Positions 16,787-26,400 of a DNA stretch of 64,000 bases are shown here, in pieces. Where the stretch lies: contig CAJUAE010000003.1 in NCBI GenBank assembly GCA_910583965.1, positions 31,024-95,023 on the forward strand, read 5' to 3'. The notes under the pieces were generated by a model. The model ran no database searches and had not been told where the DNA came from. It saw only the letters and a program-made list of their open reading frames with translations. Origin of the DNA: an uncultured Lachnospiraceae bacterium. GTDB taxonomy: Bacteria; Bacillota; Clostridia; Lachnospirales; Lachnospiraceae. Position 1 is the stretch's first letter, and each line of letters opens with the position of its first letter. The position numbers were made by a program, and so were the translations under genes.

Positions 16787-17596
16787 ATGAGAACATTTTA
16801 TATATATACAAACCAGACAAAAGATGGAAATGGTGAAATTACGCATTACATAAGAGATTATCTAAATCTGAAAGGGTGTCTGTGTAGCGACAAGGTTGAC
16901 GCGCGTGTCGAGGGAATGATTGTGTTAGGCGGCGATGGGACAATGTTGCGGGCCGCAAGGGAATATGTCAGCTATCATATTCCAATGATTGGAGTCAATC
17001 TTGGTACATTGGGGTATCTTGCGGAGGTGGATCGAGAGGAGATTGGACCAGCGCTTGACAGTTTGATTGCAAATCAGTTTGAAATTGAGCCGCGTATGAT
17101 GTTGCGTGGAACTCCTGTGGTATCTGGGGTGAGTATGAATCCACAGACCGCATTAAATGATATTGTAATCAACAGAAAAGGAGCACTTCATGTTATTAAT
17201 TTTAATATTTATGTCAATGGACGCCTTTTGAGTACATATAATGCAGATGGTATGATTGTTTCTACACCGACTGGTTCCACTGCATATAATTTGTCAGCAG
17301 GTGGACCAATCGTTGAACCGCGCGCACGATTGATTTTGATGACGCCAGTTTGTTCTCATACTCTAGTAAATAATAGAACAATTATACTTGCGGAAGATGA
17401 TGAGATTGACATTGAGATTGGTCGTTACAAATCCAGTGAAAAGCATGGGGTAGAAGTTAGTTTTGATGGGCGATGTCCTGTAAGTCTCAATGAAGGGGAC
17501 AAGGTCCGAATTATACGTTCGGACAAAGTAATAAAAATTATCAAGCTCAGCGAGGGAAGTTTTCTGGATACGCTGCGCAAAAAAATGCGGATATAA
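16787..17596 (+). CDS. nadK: NAD kinase
   Basis: NAD kinase phosphorylates NAD to NADP in the cytosol. The catalytic GGDGTMLRAAR (about residues 48-58), the NLGTLGYLAEV stretch, NDIVI and the glycine-rich DGMIVSTPTGSTAYNLSAGG are all recognisable. The length (269 residues) is normal. The start ATG lies 14 bases after the tlyA stop behind TGGAG. It feeds NADP to the neighbouring biosynthetic genes only in a general sense; the linkage is one of conserved gene order in Clostridia. Confidence 0.96.
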   Translation: MRTFYIYTNQTKDGNGEITHYIRDYLNLKGCLCSDKVDARVEGMIVLGGDGTMLRAAREYVSYHIPMIGVNLGTLGYLAEVDREEIGPALDSLIANQFEIEPRMMLRGTPVVSGVSMNPQTALNDIVINRKGALHVINFNIYVNGRLLSTYNADGMIVSTPTGSTAYNLSAGGPIVEPRARLILMTPVCSHTLVNNRTIILAEDDEIDIEIGRYKSSEKHGVEVSFDGRCPVSLNEGDKVRIIRSDKVIKIIKLSEGSFLDTLRKKMRI

Positions 17597-17620
17597 ACAA
17601 TGTGAAAGGCACGATATCCA

Positions 17621-18076
17621 ATGAAAAGACGAAGACATGCGGTTGTAGTAGATCTAATCAATAAATATGAAATTGAGACACAGGAAGAACTAGCGGAGTA
17701 TCTTCGCAGAGAAGGTTTTGATGTGACACAGGCGACAGTTTCAAGGGATATCCGAGAACTGCATCTGTCCAAAATAGCGATTGGAAATGGCAGGCAAAAG
17801 TATATCATTTCGCAGCAGGGGGAAGATAATAATCTGGGAAATAAATATGTTCGTGTGTTGCGAGAAGGGTTTCTCTCTGTGCAGATGGCGCAGAATATAT
17901 TGGTGATTAAAACTGAGCAAGGAATGGCGATGGCAGTTGCAGCAGCGCTTGATGCAATGCGGTTTTCAGAGATTGTCGGTTGCATAGCAGGGGATGACAC
18001 CATCTTTGCTGCTGTGAAGTCTGTCGAGGAAACAAAAGCTGTGATGGATAAGCTGAATATGATTATAAAAGGTTAG
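17621..18076 (+). CDS. argR: Arginine repressor ArgR/AhrC
   Basis: ArgR is a hexameric, arginine-dependent regulator that represses arginine biosynthesis and activates catabolism. The N-terminal winged helix contains TQATVSRDIRELHLSK, and the C-terminal arginine-binding and oligomerisation domain contains GCIAGDDTIFAA with the paired Asp residues. Its 151 residues are typical. The position between nadK and recN is highly conserved and does not by itself imply control of the neighbours. Confidence 0.96.
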   Translation: MKRRRHAVVVDLINKYEIETQEELAEYLRREGFDVTQATVSRDIRELHLSKIAIGNGRQKYIISQQGEDNNLGNKYVRVLREGFLSVQMAQNILVIKTEQGMAMAVAAALDAMRFSEIVGCIAGDDTIFAAVKSVEETKAVMDKLNMIIKG

Positions 18077-18086
18077 GGACTTATAG

Positions 18087-19763
18087 ATGTTGATTAGTTT
18101 GCATGTAAAGAATCTGGCTCTAATAGCGGAGACAGAGGTAAATTTTGGAGAAGGGTTGAATATATTGAGTGGAGAGACAGGAGCCGGCAAATCGATTTTG
18201 ATTGGATCCATTAATCTTGCTCTAGGTGCACGCGCAGATAAGGATATGATTCGGACAGGAGCTGAATATGCACTTGTAGAACTGGTGTTTCAAGCGCCTG
18301 ATAATGCGCTGAGAAAGGAAATTGAAGCCCTTGAGATTCCCGTTGAGGAGGATGGAATTATTATTATCCAACGCAAAATACAACCCAATCGAAATGTGTT
18401 TAAAATATGTGGGGAGACAGTTACTGCAAAGCAAATCAAAGCGCTATCTGAATGCTTGATAGATATTCATGGTCAGCATGAACACCAGTCTCTATTGTAT
18501 AAAAAAAATCATATGGAGATTTTGGACTCTTTTGCAGGAGAGGAGCTTGCTGTTGTCAAGAGTGAGATGAAAGAACGCTATCGTCAATATGCAACGCTGA
18601 AAAAGGAACTTGTAGAGTTTTGTATTGATGATGGGACAAAGGCAAAGGAGTTATCTCTTGCAGAGTTTGAGTTTCAGGAGATTGAGGAAGCTGGATTAAC
18701 AGAGGGAGAAGATGAGGCTCTTGAGCGGGAATACCGACGAATGGCAAACAGTCGCCAGATTGTGGAGGCAGCAGACAAATCCTATCAGCTTACTGGAAAT
18801 GGAGATCAGTCCGCGGCAGATGCAGTTGGCTATGCAGTGCGCGAGTTGCGAAGTGTCGAAAGTTATGATGACAAGGCGCGTGAACTTGCGGATGCGCTTG
18901 AGAATATTGATGCGTTGCTGAATGATTTTAACAGAGAGATTGCCGAGTATATAACAGATATGGAATTTGATGGCGAACAGTTTCAGCAGATGGAGGAACG
19001 TCTAAATTTGTTGAATCATTTAAAACTCAAATATGGTAGTAGTATCAAAGCTGTTTTGCAGTATCAAGAGGAGCTTGGAGAGAAAATTGAACGGTTAAAC
19101 AATGCAGATGCCTATAAAGCACAATTGGAGATAAAGTTGGTTGAAGAACAGGAGAAATTAAAAAAATTGTGTCAGAAAGCATCAAAAATCCGCAGCAAGG
19201 AAGCGGAAAAGCTGCAAAAGGATATGATAACAGCGCTCACAGACCTTAATTTTCTTGATGTAAAGTTTGAGATACAAGTGCGAGAAAGAGAAGAAATGAC
19301 AGCGGGAGGATTTGATGATGTGGAGTTTATGATTTCCACCAATCCTGGAGCACCACTAAAAAGTTTGGGAAATGTGGCAAGCGGCGGTGAGCTTTCTCGA
19401 ATTATGCTAGCGATTAAAACTGTGCTCGCATCGCGGGATAAAATCCCAACAATGATTTTTGACGAGATTGATACAGGTATCAGTGGAAAGACGGCATGGA
19501 AAGTCTCTGAGAAACTTGGACAATTGTCGCAAAGTCATCAGATACTTTGCATTACACATTTGCCGCAGATTGCAGCGATGGCAGACAATCACTATAAGAT
19601 AGCAAAGCAAGCAGTAGAGAATAAGACAGTTACTGATATTGTACAGCTTGGCGAGGCTGAGGCGGTGGATGAGCTTGCAAGAATGTTGGGAAGTGATGAA
19701 ATTACAGATACTGTGCGGGAAAATGCAAAGGAGTTGATTGCCACAGCTAGAAAGCGAAAATAG
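18087..19763 (+). CDS. recN: DNA repair protein RecN
   Basis: RecN is an SMC-like ATPase that acts early at double-strand breaks. The Walker A (SGETGAGKS, about residues 28-36), two long coiled coils flanking a middle hairpin (about 160-365), the signature ASGGELSRIMLAI (about 430) and Walker B IFDEIDTGISGKTA (about 456) are all in place. The 558 residues are normal. In Bacillus and many Clostridia spoIVB and spo0A come next; here the run stops at recN and a repeat element follows. Confidence 0.97.
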   Translation: MLISLHVKNLALIAETEVNFGEGLNILSGETGAGKSILIGSINLALGARADKDMIRTGAEYALVELVFQAPDNALRKEIEALEIPVEEDGIIIIQRKIQPNRNVFKICGETVTAKQIKALSECLIDIHGQHEHQSLLYKKNHMEILDSFAGEELAVVKSEMKERYRQYATLKKELVEFCIDDGTKAKELSLAEFEFQEIEEAGLTEGEDEALEREYRRMANSRQIVEAADKSYQLTGNGDQSAADAVGYAVRELRSVESYDDKARELADALENIDALLNDFNREIAEYITDMEFDGEQFQQMEERLNLLNHLKLKYGSSIKAVLQYQEELGEKIERLNNADAYKAQLEIKLVEEQEKLKKLCQKASKIRSKEAEKLQKDMITALTDLNFLDVKFEIQVREREEMTAGGFDDVEFMISTNPGAPLKSLGNVASGGELSRIMLAIKTVLASRDKIPTMIFDEIDTGISGKTAWKVSEKLGQLSQSHQILCITHLPQIAAMADNHYKIAKQAVENKTVTDIVQLGEAEAVDELARMLGSDEITDTVRENAKELIATARKRK

Positions 19764-19771
19764 TTTGTATA

Positions 19772-19919
19772 TTTTGACAGTTCATTTAGTTTATTTCTAA
19801 CAATTTATTTTATGCTGGATGTCTGCCCTATCAAATTAAAGATACGAAGTGTCTTATACAAGCAAGCTTCCAATAGTATTTTGTATCTTTAATTTTGCAT
19901 GGTTGAACTGTTACAAAAA
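19772..19919 (+). repeat. Dispersed hairpin element, copy 2 (MITE-like)
   Basis: This is a 148-base copy of the element at 7125-7267, in the same orientation, beginning TTTTGACAGTTCATTTAG and ending GGTTGAACTGTTACAAA. The core stem has arms at 19834-19852 and 19876-19894. Relative to copy 1, a G-C pair within TTGAAG/CTTCAA has become A-T on both sides (TTAAAG/CTTTAA), a compensatory change. It lies just after recN and may serve or affect its 3' end. Confidence 0.75.
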
Positions 19920-19944
19920 AGTTAGTAAAATAGACGGATAAATA

Positions 19945-19973
19945 TTGAAAATGTCTGAAAATAACGGTATACT
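19945..19973 (+). promoter_or_regulatory. Putative sigma-A promoter of the small MCP-like gene
   Basis: TTGAAA at 19945-19950 and TATACT at 19968-19973 are 17 bases apart, 35 bases before the start codon at 20009. Confidence 0.65.
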
Positions 19974-20008
19974 GTATATATGTCGAACCGCGGAATGGAG
20001 GATAATAT

Positions 20009-20590
20009 ATGGTATTAAAAGATTACATTGATTCTAACAAATTACAAGCTTTACAGAGTTCTTATGCGGAGATAGCTGGCCTTGATGCTGCTGTCTATGG
20101 GGTGGATGGAGAACGTCTTGCAGGCAGAAAGGGATTTCAGAAGGAAGAAACAGAATCCTTTGACATCATTGTAAATGGAGACAAGTTAGGCTCTGTTGTC
20201 ATTGAGAAGTCTTCGGACAAGAATGCAAGAACTGCCGCAGAGTTGCTCTGCACACAGATCAGTCAAGCTGCGACGCTGGAACTTCTAAATAATATTAATT
20301 CTGGCAGATTTGATTCGATTAAGAGCGACATTAAAAAGTCAGGTGAACTGGTGCAGATGATTAACGAGAAGACAGGACATCTAAAAGGAATTGCTAAAAA
20401 GCAGACAATATTATCTCTCAACGCTACGATCGAAGCGGCAAGAAGTGGTGAGGCAGGGGTTGGATTTGCGGTGGTTGCAAAGAGTATGCAGGATTTATCT
20501 GGCCAGTCTGCTGGTATTTATACAGATATCGAGACTTCAGTTGAGGAAATTACAAATTTGATTAATTCGATTATCGAGGCATTCAAATAA
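20009..20590 (+). CDS. Small soluble chemoreceptor-like signalling protein
   Basis: This 193-residue protein lacks any membrane segment or HAMP domain. The N-terminal 100 residues resemble a short PocR/PAS-like sensor (IAGLDAAVYGVDGERLAG). The C-terminal part is the highly conserved hairpin tip of methyl-accepting chemotaxis proteins, with ILSLNATIEAARSGEAGVGFAVVAKSM split around the conserved Glu and Arg residues that contact CheA/CheW. Only the tip and short flanking helices remain, so the receptor is far shorter than usual (about 500 residues) and lacks clear methylation helices. It is monocistronic, with its own promoter and terminator. It may act as a cytoplasmic adaptor to CheA arrays or to another kinase; no che genes are nearby. 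Confidence 0.75.
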   Translation: MVLKDYIDSNKLQALQSSYAEIAGLDAAVYGVDGERLAGRKGFQKEETESFDIIVNGDKLGSVVIEKSSDKNARTAAELLCTQISQAATLELLNNINSGRFDSIKSDIKKSGELVQMINEKTGHLKGIAKKQTILSLNATIEAARSGEAGVGFAVVAKSMQDLSGQSAGIYTDIETSVEEITNLINSIIEAFK

Positions 20591-20622
20591 TCAAGTCAAA
20601 GTTTCAACTTTAACTTTGTTTT

Positions 20623-20660
20623 AATCGAGGAGGGAAGATAAATCTTCCCTCCTCGATTGC
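20623..20660. terminator. Bidirectional terminator
   Basis: A near-perfect palindrome with arms AATCGAGGAGGGAAGAT and its complement, separated by a few bases, lies between the MCP-like gene and the convergent secreted-protein gene. T-rich flanks are weak, so it probably acts in both directions by stem strength. Confidence 0.7.
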
Positions 20661-20728
20661 GTGCGCTGATGTGGCGCATGAGTGTGTAACAAATAAGAGA
20701 AAAACGTTCCCTATTTAGTGATAAAAAC

Positions 20729-21445
20729 TTATTTTTTTCGCGCTGTCTCAAAACTTTCAATAGAAAATCGCACAGCGTTGACTGGTACATTAAATTCACT
20801 GTGATAAATTCGCCCTTTGGATAGAGAGTTAGCATACAGGTGGACTTTTGATAATACATTTCCTGCAGCATCATAGAAGTAACCATAACAACCCCAGCGA
20901 TTATAGTCGTCGTCCTTGTAAGAGATACACTGATATTTTATATTTAATGTGCACTTATAGTCCTGAAAATCTGCATAGGGAAAATCGTAAGGGACAAATT
21001 CATAACTGACAAGAGAACAGTAATTATCACGATTTGTGCCCAGCTTCGAGGGAATGTCCATAATAACAGGTGTTGCGTTAATGGTAACATATGCTACAAC
21101 TGCTGGATTGTCAATATTGTACACTGCTGCAACTGTTGTGCCTGCACTTTGGTAGTTTACTTGAAATGCCGCTGCATTTAGCGCACAGGTGCCCAGTGAT
21201 ACATTTGCGATAGTGGGGTCTGCAACAACACAGGCAAGACGAGATGCATCAAAGCCTTCTGCCATCAATGCAGTAAAGGTAGTTGTATCATTCTCTGTGA
21301 TAGTTATCAGATCGGTGGAGAGAATCAGACCATTTCCAACGCTTTCCTTTGCAGAGACAGGCAACACAGACACGGATAAACTGATAGTAAGCATTGCAAA
21401 CAGTGTTATTGCAGAACAAATTAATTTTTTGAAATTAGTTTTCAT
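20729..21445 (-). CDS. Secreted protein of unknown function
   Basis: The 238-residue product has a classical signal peptide (about residues 1-31, with the hydrophobic stretch AITLFAMLTISLSVSV and a likely cut after VSAKE or PVSA). The next 100 residues (DLITITENDTTTFTALMAEG ... TTVAAVYNIDNPAVVAYVTI) resemble a bacterial Ig-like (BIG2) or cell-adhesion fold, and the C-terminal part is rich in Tyr and Cys with a beta-sandwich look (GCYGYFYDAAGNVLSKVHLYA). I do not recognise a named family. The ATG at 21445 is chosen because AAGGAGAAAATTT precedes it; a longer frame upstream has no site. It is monocistronic. Confidence 0.7.
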   Translation of the reverse strand: MKTNFKKLICSAITLFAMLTISLSVSVLPVSAKESVGNGLILSTDLITITENDTTTFTALMAEGFDASRLACVVADPTIANVSLGTCALNAAAFQVNYQSAGTTVAAVYNIDNPAVVAYVTINATPVIMDIPSKLGTNRDNYCSLVSYEFVPYDFPYADFQDYKCTLNIKYQCISYKDDDYNRWGCYGYFYDAAGNVLSKVHLYANSLSKGRIYHSEFNVPVNAVRFSIESFETARKK

Positions 21446-21493
21446 AAATTTTCTCCTTGTGAAATAAAAATTAGTATTCGTATAAATGATATG

Positions 21494-21690
21494 TCGTATC
21501 AGTTCAGCCATGCAAAATTAATTGTGTAAATTGTATGTGGGAGCTTGCGCACTAAGGACAATTTGTATAATTAATTCTATAGGGCGGATGCCCGCCATGA
21601 AATAAGTCGCCAGCAAACACTGAATATTATTGATGAAAACATATATTCTGGAGACTTATGAATGGTATGGCCGAATAGTAACAATATACC
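21494..21690 (-). repeat. Dispersed hairpin element, copy 3 (inverted orientation)
   Basis: Read on the reverse strand, this segment matches copies 1 and 2 (shared CCCTAT, the AATTAATT hairpin arms, then ATTTTGCATGGCTGAACTG), and the imperfect end repeats near 21494-21512 and 21672-21690 bound it. The core stem keeps most pairing with three mismatches. It is longer (about 197 bases) and carries an extra GGCGG/CCGCC hairpin. It lies upstream of the reverse-strand secreted-protein gene and may hold its promoter. Confidence 0.65.
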
Positions 21691-21925
21691 ATCTAGTCTA
21701 TGAGAAGCAAGGGCAACTCCTGATAAGTTATATTATAATAAAAAAAGTACCAAAATAACAAGTAACTACTTATAAAAAATAAAAATAAAAAATTAAACTT
21801 AGATTAAAAATGTCAGATGCTCTTTTATTTTGCAAAAAGATTGTATAAAATAGCAGATAGGTAAAAAATCAAAGTGGTAAAGAGTTATTAACAGTTCTTA
21901 AATCAGTAATAGGAGAAGCGAGAAT
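21691..21925. other. AT-rich spacer before the RND efflux operon
   Basis: No reading frame or clear structure is visible. A TATAAA at 21844-21849 may be a -10 box for the efflux genes, but the matching -35 box is poor. Confidence 0.35.
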
Positions 21926-23452
21926 ATGAAAAGCAGACAGAGGAAATTGACAGCATTATTGTGTGTGATGTTGCCGTCAATGGCTTTATGGGGGTGTGAG
22001 CAGGCGCCTGAGGAAAAAACCGTTGAGGACGTGGCAATTGTGGAGATAGCAAAACCGGAGATGGGAGACTTAAAGTTGAGTGGTAGATATATCGCTACAA
22101 TCAGTCCAGATGAATCCGTCTATGTAATTCCAAAAGCGACAGCGGAGGTTCTTGAGGTAAAGGTTGCCGCCGGAGATATTGTGGAGGAAGGCGACGTGCT
22201 GGCAGTACTCGATGATACAATGGCACAGTTTTCTGTGCGAAATGCAGAGACTGCTGCGCAAAATGCTCAGATTGGGCTAGAGAGTGCCAAGCTTTCCTAT
22301 GAACTGCAATATGGTGCGGGTGCATCAACTTTGAATGATATGCAGTCCGATAAAACCATTTCACAGGCGGAAGATGGTGTGAGTAAATTGCAGGAAAATT
22401 ATGTGGATGCGATGGATAATCTCGAGAAAGCAAAGGATAATTTGAAAGAAAAAGAACAAGAACTAGAAGATTTGAAAGTGGAGTATGACTTTCGGGAAGA
22501 TGTTGATGAAATCAAGGATTATGCAGATTCTATTGACAGAGATACGCCACAAGGAGCAGCACAATACGCTGCAATTATGCAACGCTATCAATTGGCAGCA
22601 ACCGAAGTGAAAACTGTTGAGGGAGCAATTACACAATATAAATCAACAATTGACCAGTTAGAAGGAACCATAGAAGAATTGCAGGATAATATTAATAGCA
22701 CATATGACTCCTATAGTCAAGCGGTGACAGCAGATAATATCACAAATGGAGAAATTTTGGAGGGTAAGAAACAAGCGTCACAGAATAGTATTTCGCAGGC
22801 AGAAATTGGTATTTCACAGGCGCAACTTGGCATAGAGCAAGCACAAGAAAATCTGGATGCATATACAATAACCGCAACGATTTCTGGCATGATTGAGACT
22901 GTAAATCTAAAAGAACATGATTTTGCGACATCAAGCAATCCAGCATTTGTGATTTCTAATAAAAATACAATGACTGCAACCTATTATGTCAGTGAAGATG
23001 TTCGCAATACCTTTTCGCTTGGACAAAAGATTACGCTGGAAAAGGACAATAAACTTTATGACGGTGAAGTGGTAGAGATAGGTAGTGCACTTGATAATGC
23101 AACAGGGCTTTTTAAGATAAAGGCGACAGTGAAAGGAGATACTTCAGCATTGCTTTCTGGAACGAAAGCGACAGTTATGACAGATACTTATCATGAACAG
23201 AATGTAGTTATTATCCCTTATGATTCTGTCTACTATGATGGTACGCAGGCATATGTGTATACTGTTGTGGAGGGAAAAGCCAAGAAGACAAATGTATCTA
23301 CAGGACTTTATGATATAGAACAGATTGTAATCACGGAGGGACTTACAAAAGAGGATACAATCATAACAACATGGTCTGCCCAATTGCGCGACGGCGTTGA
23401 AATTTCTGTGCGCGGAAACGAAGTAGACATGGACAATCATACACAGGAATAG
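21926..23452 (+). CDS. Efflux RND/MFP-type adaptor lipoprotein (HlyD family)
   Basis: This is a membrane-fusion/periplasmic-adaptor family protein of 508 residues that would be anchored by a lipobox (SMALWGC, Cys24) to the outer face of the cell membrane. The lipoyl/barrel-sandwich halves (ATAEVLEVKVAAGDIVEEGD at about 72-91 and YTITATISGMIETVNLKEHD at about 313-332) flank a long coiled coil (about 105-310), followed by a beta-barrel domain and membrane-proximal region (TGLYDIEQIVITEGL). It pairs with the downstream RND pump, 13 bases away, and presumably couples it to the outside. Confidence 0.9.
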   Translation: MKSRQRKLTALLCVMLPSMALWGCEQAPEEKTVEDVAIVEIAKPEMGDLKLSGRYIATISPDESVYVIPKATAEVLEVKVAAGDIVEEGDVLAVLDDTMAQFSVRNAETAAQNAQIGLESAKLSYELQYGAGASTLNDMQSDKTISQAEDGVSKLQENYVDAMDNLEKAKDNLKEKEQELEDLKVEYDFREDVDEIKDYADSIDRDTPQGAAQYAAIMQRYQLAATEVKTVEGAITQYKSTIDQLEGTIEELQDNINSTYDSYSQAVTADNITNGEILEGKKQASQNSISQAEIGISQAQLGIEQAQENLDAYTITATISGMIETVNLKEHDFATSSNPAFVISNKNTMTATYYVSEDVRNTFSLGQKITLEKDNKLYDGEVVEIGSALDNATGLFKIKATVKGDTSALLSGTKATVMTDTYHEQNVVIIPYDSVYYDGTQAYVYTVVEGKAKKTNVSTGLYDIEQIVITEGLTKEDTIITTWSAQLRDGVEISVRGNEVDMDNHTQE

Positions 23453-23465
23453 GAGGGCTTAAGCG

Positions 23466-26400
23466 ATGAGTTCCTTGACCAAGCTGGCCCTTAAGCGGCC
23501 TGTTTCGGCACTGTTGATTGTGTTAGCATTATTTGTATTTGGCATTGGCTCTGTTTTTGGCTTTAAGATGGAATTGACGCCAGATATGGAGATGCCTATG
23601 TTGTTTGTCAGCACAATTTATCAGGGCGGTGATCCAGCGACAACGGAGGAGCTGGTAACGAAAATTATAGAGGAGGCCGGAAAGACGCTTTCCGGTGTGG
23701 ATTCTGTGACAACACAGACCACAGAAAATATTTCATTTGTTATTTTTTCCTATGAGTATGGCACAGATATTGATGAGGCCTACGCAGATCTTAGAAGTGC
23801 TGTTGATACCGCATCACTTCGCCTTCCAGAGGATGCGATGGACCCAGTTATTGTTGAGATGGATATCAATGCACAGGCTATGATGACATTGTCGATTACC
23901 TCGACAGGTGATACAGATGTGCTAGCATTTGTGGAAGATGAGTTAAAGCCAGAACTTGAACGACTTTCTGACGTTGCACAGATTGACGTGTCCGGCGGTG
24001 AACAAGATTATATTCGCATACAGCTTCATCGAGATAAAATGCAACAGTATGGTGTGTCTATGGCAAATATTAAGACATATATCACCACAACAGACTTTAC
24101 AATACCAATTGGAAGTGTGGAACAGGGTGCACAGAATATCAGTACATCGGCATCATCAAAGCCAACAAACCTAATGGATTTGCAGAATGTACCAATTATT
24201 ACAAACCGTGGGACAACAATTGCACTTTCGGATATCGCTACTGTGTTCATGTCCTCCAAGACAAATGATAGTATCAGCCGCTTTAATGGACAGGAAAGTA
24301 TCAGCATAGGGATAAAAAAGGTTCAGAGTGAAGGAACAGTGGATGTATCCAATCATGTAAAAGCACTGTTGAAACGAGTAGGAGCGAAAAACTCAGCAAT
24401 ACAGATTTCCGTAGCGTATGATGCGGCAGACAGCATTAAGTCGTCTTTAAGATCTGTGGCAGAGACATTGGTGCTTGGTGTATTATTTTCCATGTTGGTA
24501 TTATTTATTTTTTTTGGAGATATTAAAGCCAGTTTGATTGTGGGTAGCTCCATGCCAATTTCCCTTCTTGCGACATTAATTTTTATGAGTTTTGCAGGGT
24601 TTTCACTCAATGTTGTCACTATGGGGGCACTTGTCATTGCAATTGGTATGATGGTTGACTCCTCTATTGTTGTATTGGAAAGCTGTTTTCGATTGAAAGA
24701 TGAGCGACCGGATTTCAAAGACGCAGCAATGATTGGTACAAAAGTTGTTGCTTCCTCTGTATCTGCGTCAACGTTGACTACAGTAGTGGTTTATCTACCG
24801 CTTGCTACAATGAAAGGATTGGCGGGACAGTTATTCTCACAACTTGGATTTACGATTATCTTTGCAATGTTGTCTTCCTTGATTGTTGCGATTACGCTCA
24901 TTCCTATTTTCTTTTGGAAGTACAGACCAAAAGAAAAGAAGAATACGTTGGCGAATCGTATTGTAGGGCATGTTGGGAATGGATACAAAACGCTTTTAAA
25001 ACATATTATGCTTAAGAAAAAGACTGTAATGCTTGTGGCAGTTGGACTTCTTGTGCTTTCGTATGTGTTGGTAAAGCAACTAGATACTGAGTTGATGTCC
25101 GCAACAGGTCTGGATAATATCAGCATTTCTATCGAGCAGAGAGCGGGTACTCGTATTGAGGTTATGGATGAGAATATCCAGTTTATTGAACAGATGATTA
25201 TAGATGACCCTGATTTTGCAGGATGCAATCTGACAATTAGCAATTCCTCAGCAACGATCACTGCATATCCTTCAGAGGAGTGCACCAAGACTATCAATCA
25301 GCTTGTGGATGAATATAACCAGAAATTGATGAATACAACCAATATGAGTATTATTGTCTCTGCGGCAGGTAGTGGTATGTCCTCTATGATGAGTGTCACA
25401 GCAAGTGCAGAAGTTGATATGAGCGGTGATAATATAGAGGATTTGAAACTTGCTGCAAGACAGGTGGATGCAATTTTAATGAATATTCCGGGGGTTATCA
25501 AGACTTCCAGCAATCTTACATCAGATGCATCGCAGGCGAAAATAAAGATTGATCCATTAAAATGTATGAACGTTGGCCTTACCGCTGTACAAGTGGCAAG
25601 CGAAATGTACAATGCCAGTAGCGGTATGGAAGTGATGGATATGACAATTGGAACAGAAGAATATACTGTGCGAATGGAATATCCAGAAGATAGTTATGTG
25701 GATATGAATCAGTTGTTGAATCTTGAGATTGCAACTCCTACCGGTGGAATGATTACAGTAGGAGATGTGGCAGAAGCTATATATTCTGATGTTCCTAGTA
25801 CGCTTGTTCGAGAAGATGGTAAATATCAGGTTGCAATTATGGCATATATGACAAACGAGACAAAGTATACTGTACCAAAATTGATTAATGAAGCTGTGAA
25901 AGAAGCAGAACTAAGGGGAGAATTTCCAGCGGGGGTAGGACAAACGCAAAACATGATGGATGAGATGAAGATTGAAGAGTTTACAGCAATCATAAAGGCT
26001 ATTATCACAGCGGTTTTCCTGATTTTTTTGGTGATGGCAATGCAGTTTGAGTCTCCAATATTTTCACTGATGGTTATGCTTAGTATTCCGTTTAGTCTGA
26101 TTGGTTCCTTTTTCCTGATGTTTATCTCCAATTCAACTCTTAATATGACTTCTTTGATGGGGGTATTGATGCTGGTAGGTATTGTGGTTAACAATGGTAT
26201 TTTATATGTTGATACCACTAACCAGCTCAAGGAAACGATGTCCTTAAATGATGCTTTGATGGAGAGCGGACGACTTCGTTTAAGGCCAATACTTATGACA
26301 ACATTGACAACGATTTTATCAATGTTGCCAATGATTTTTGCCACAAATGAAAATGCAGCGATGATGAAGGGGATGTCTTTAATTATTATTGGTGGCCTAA

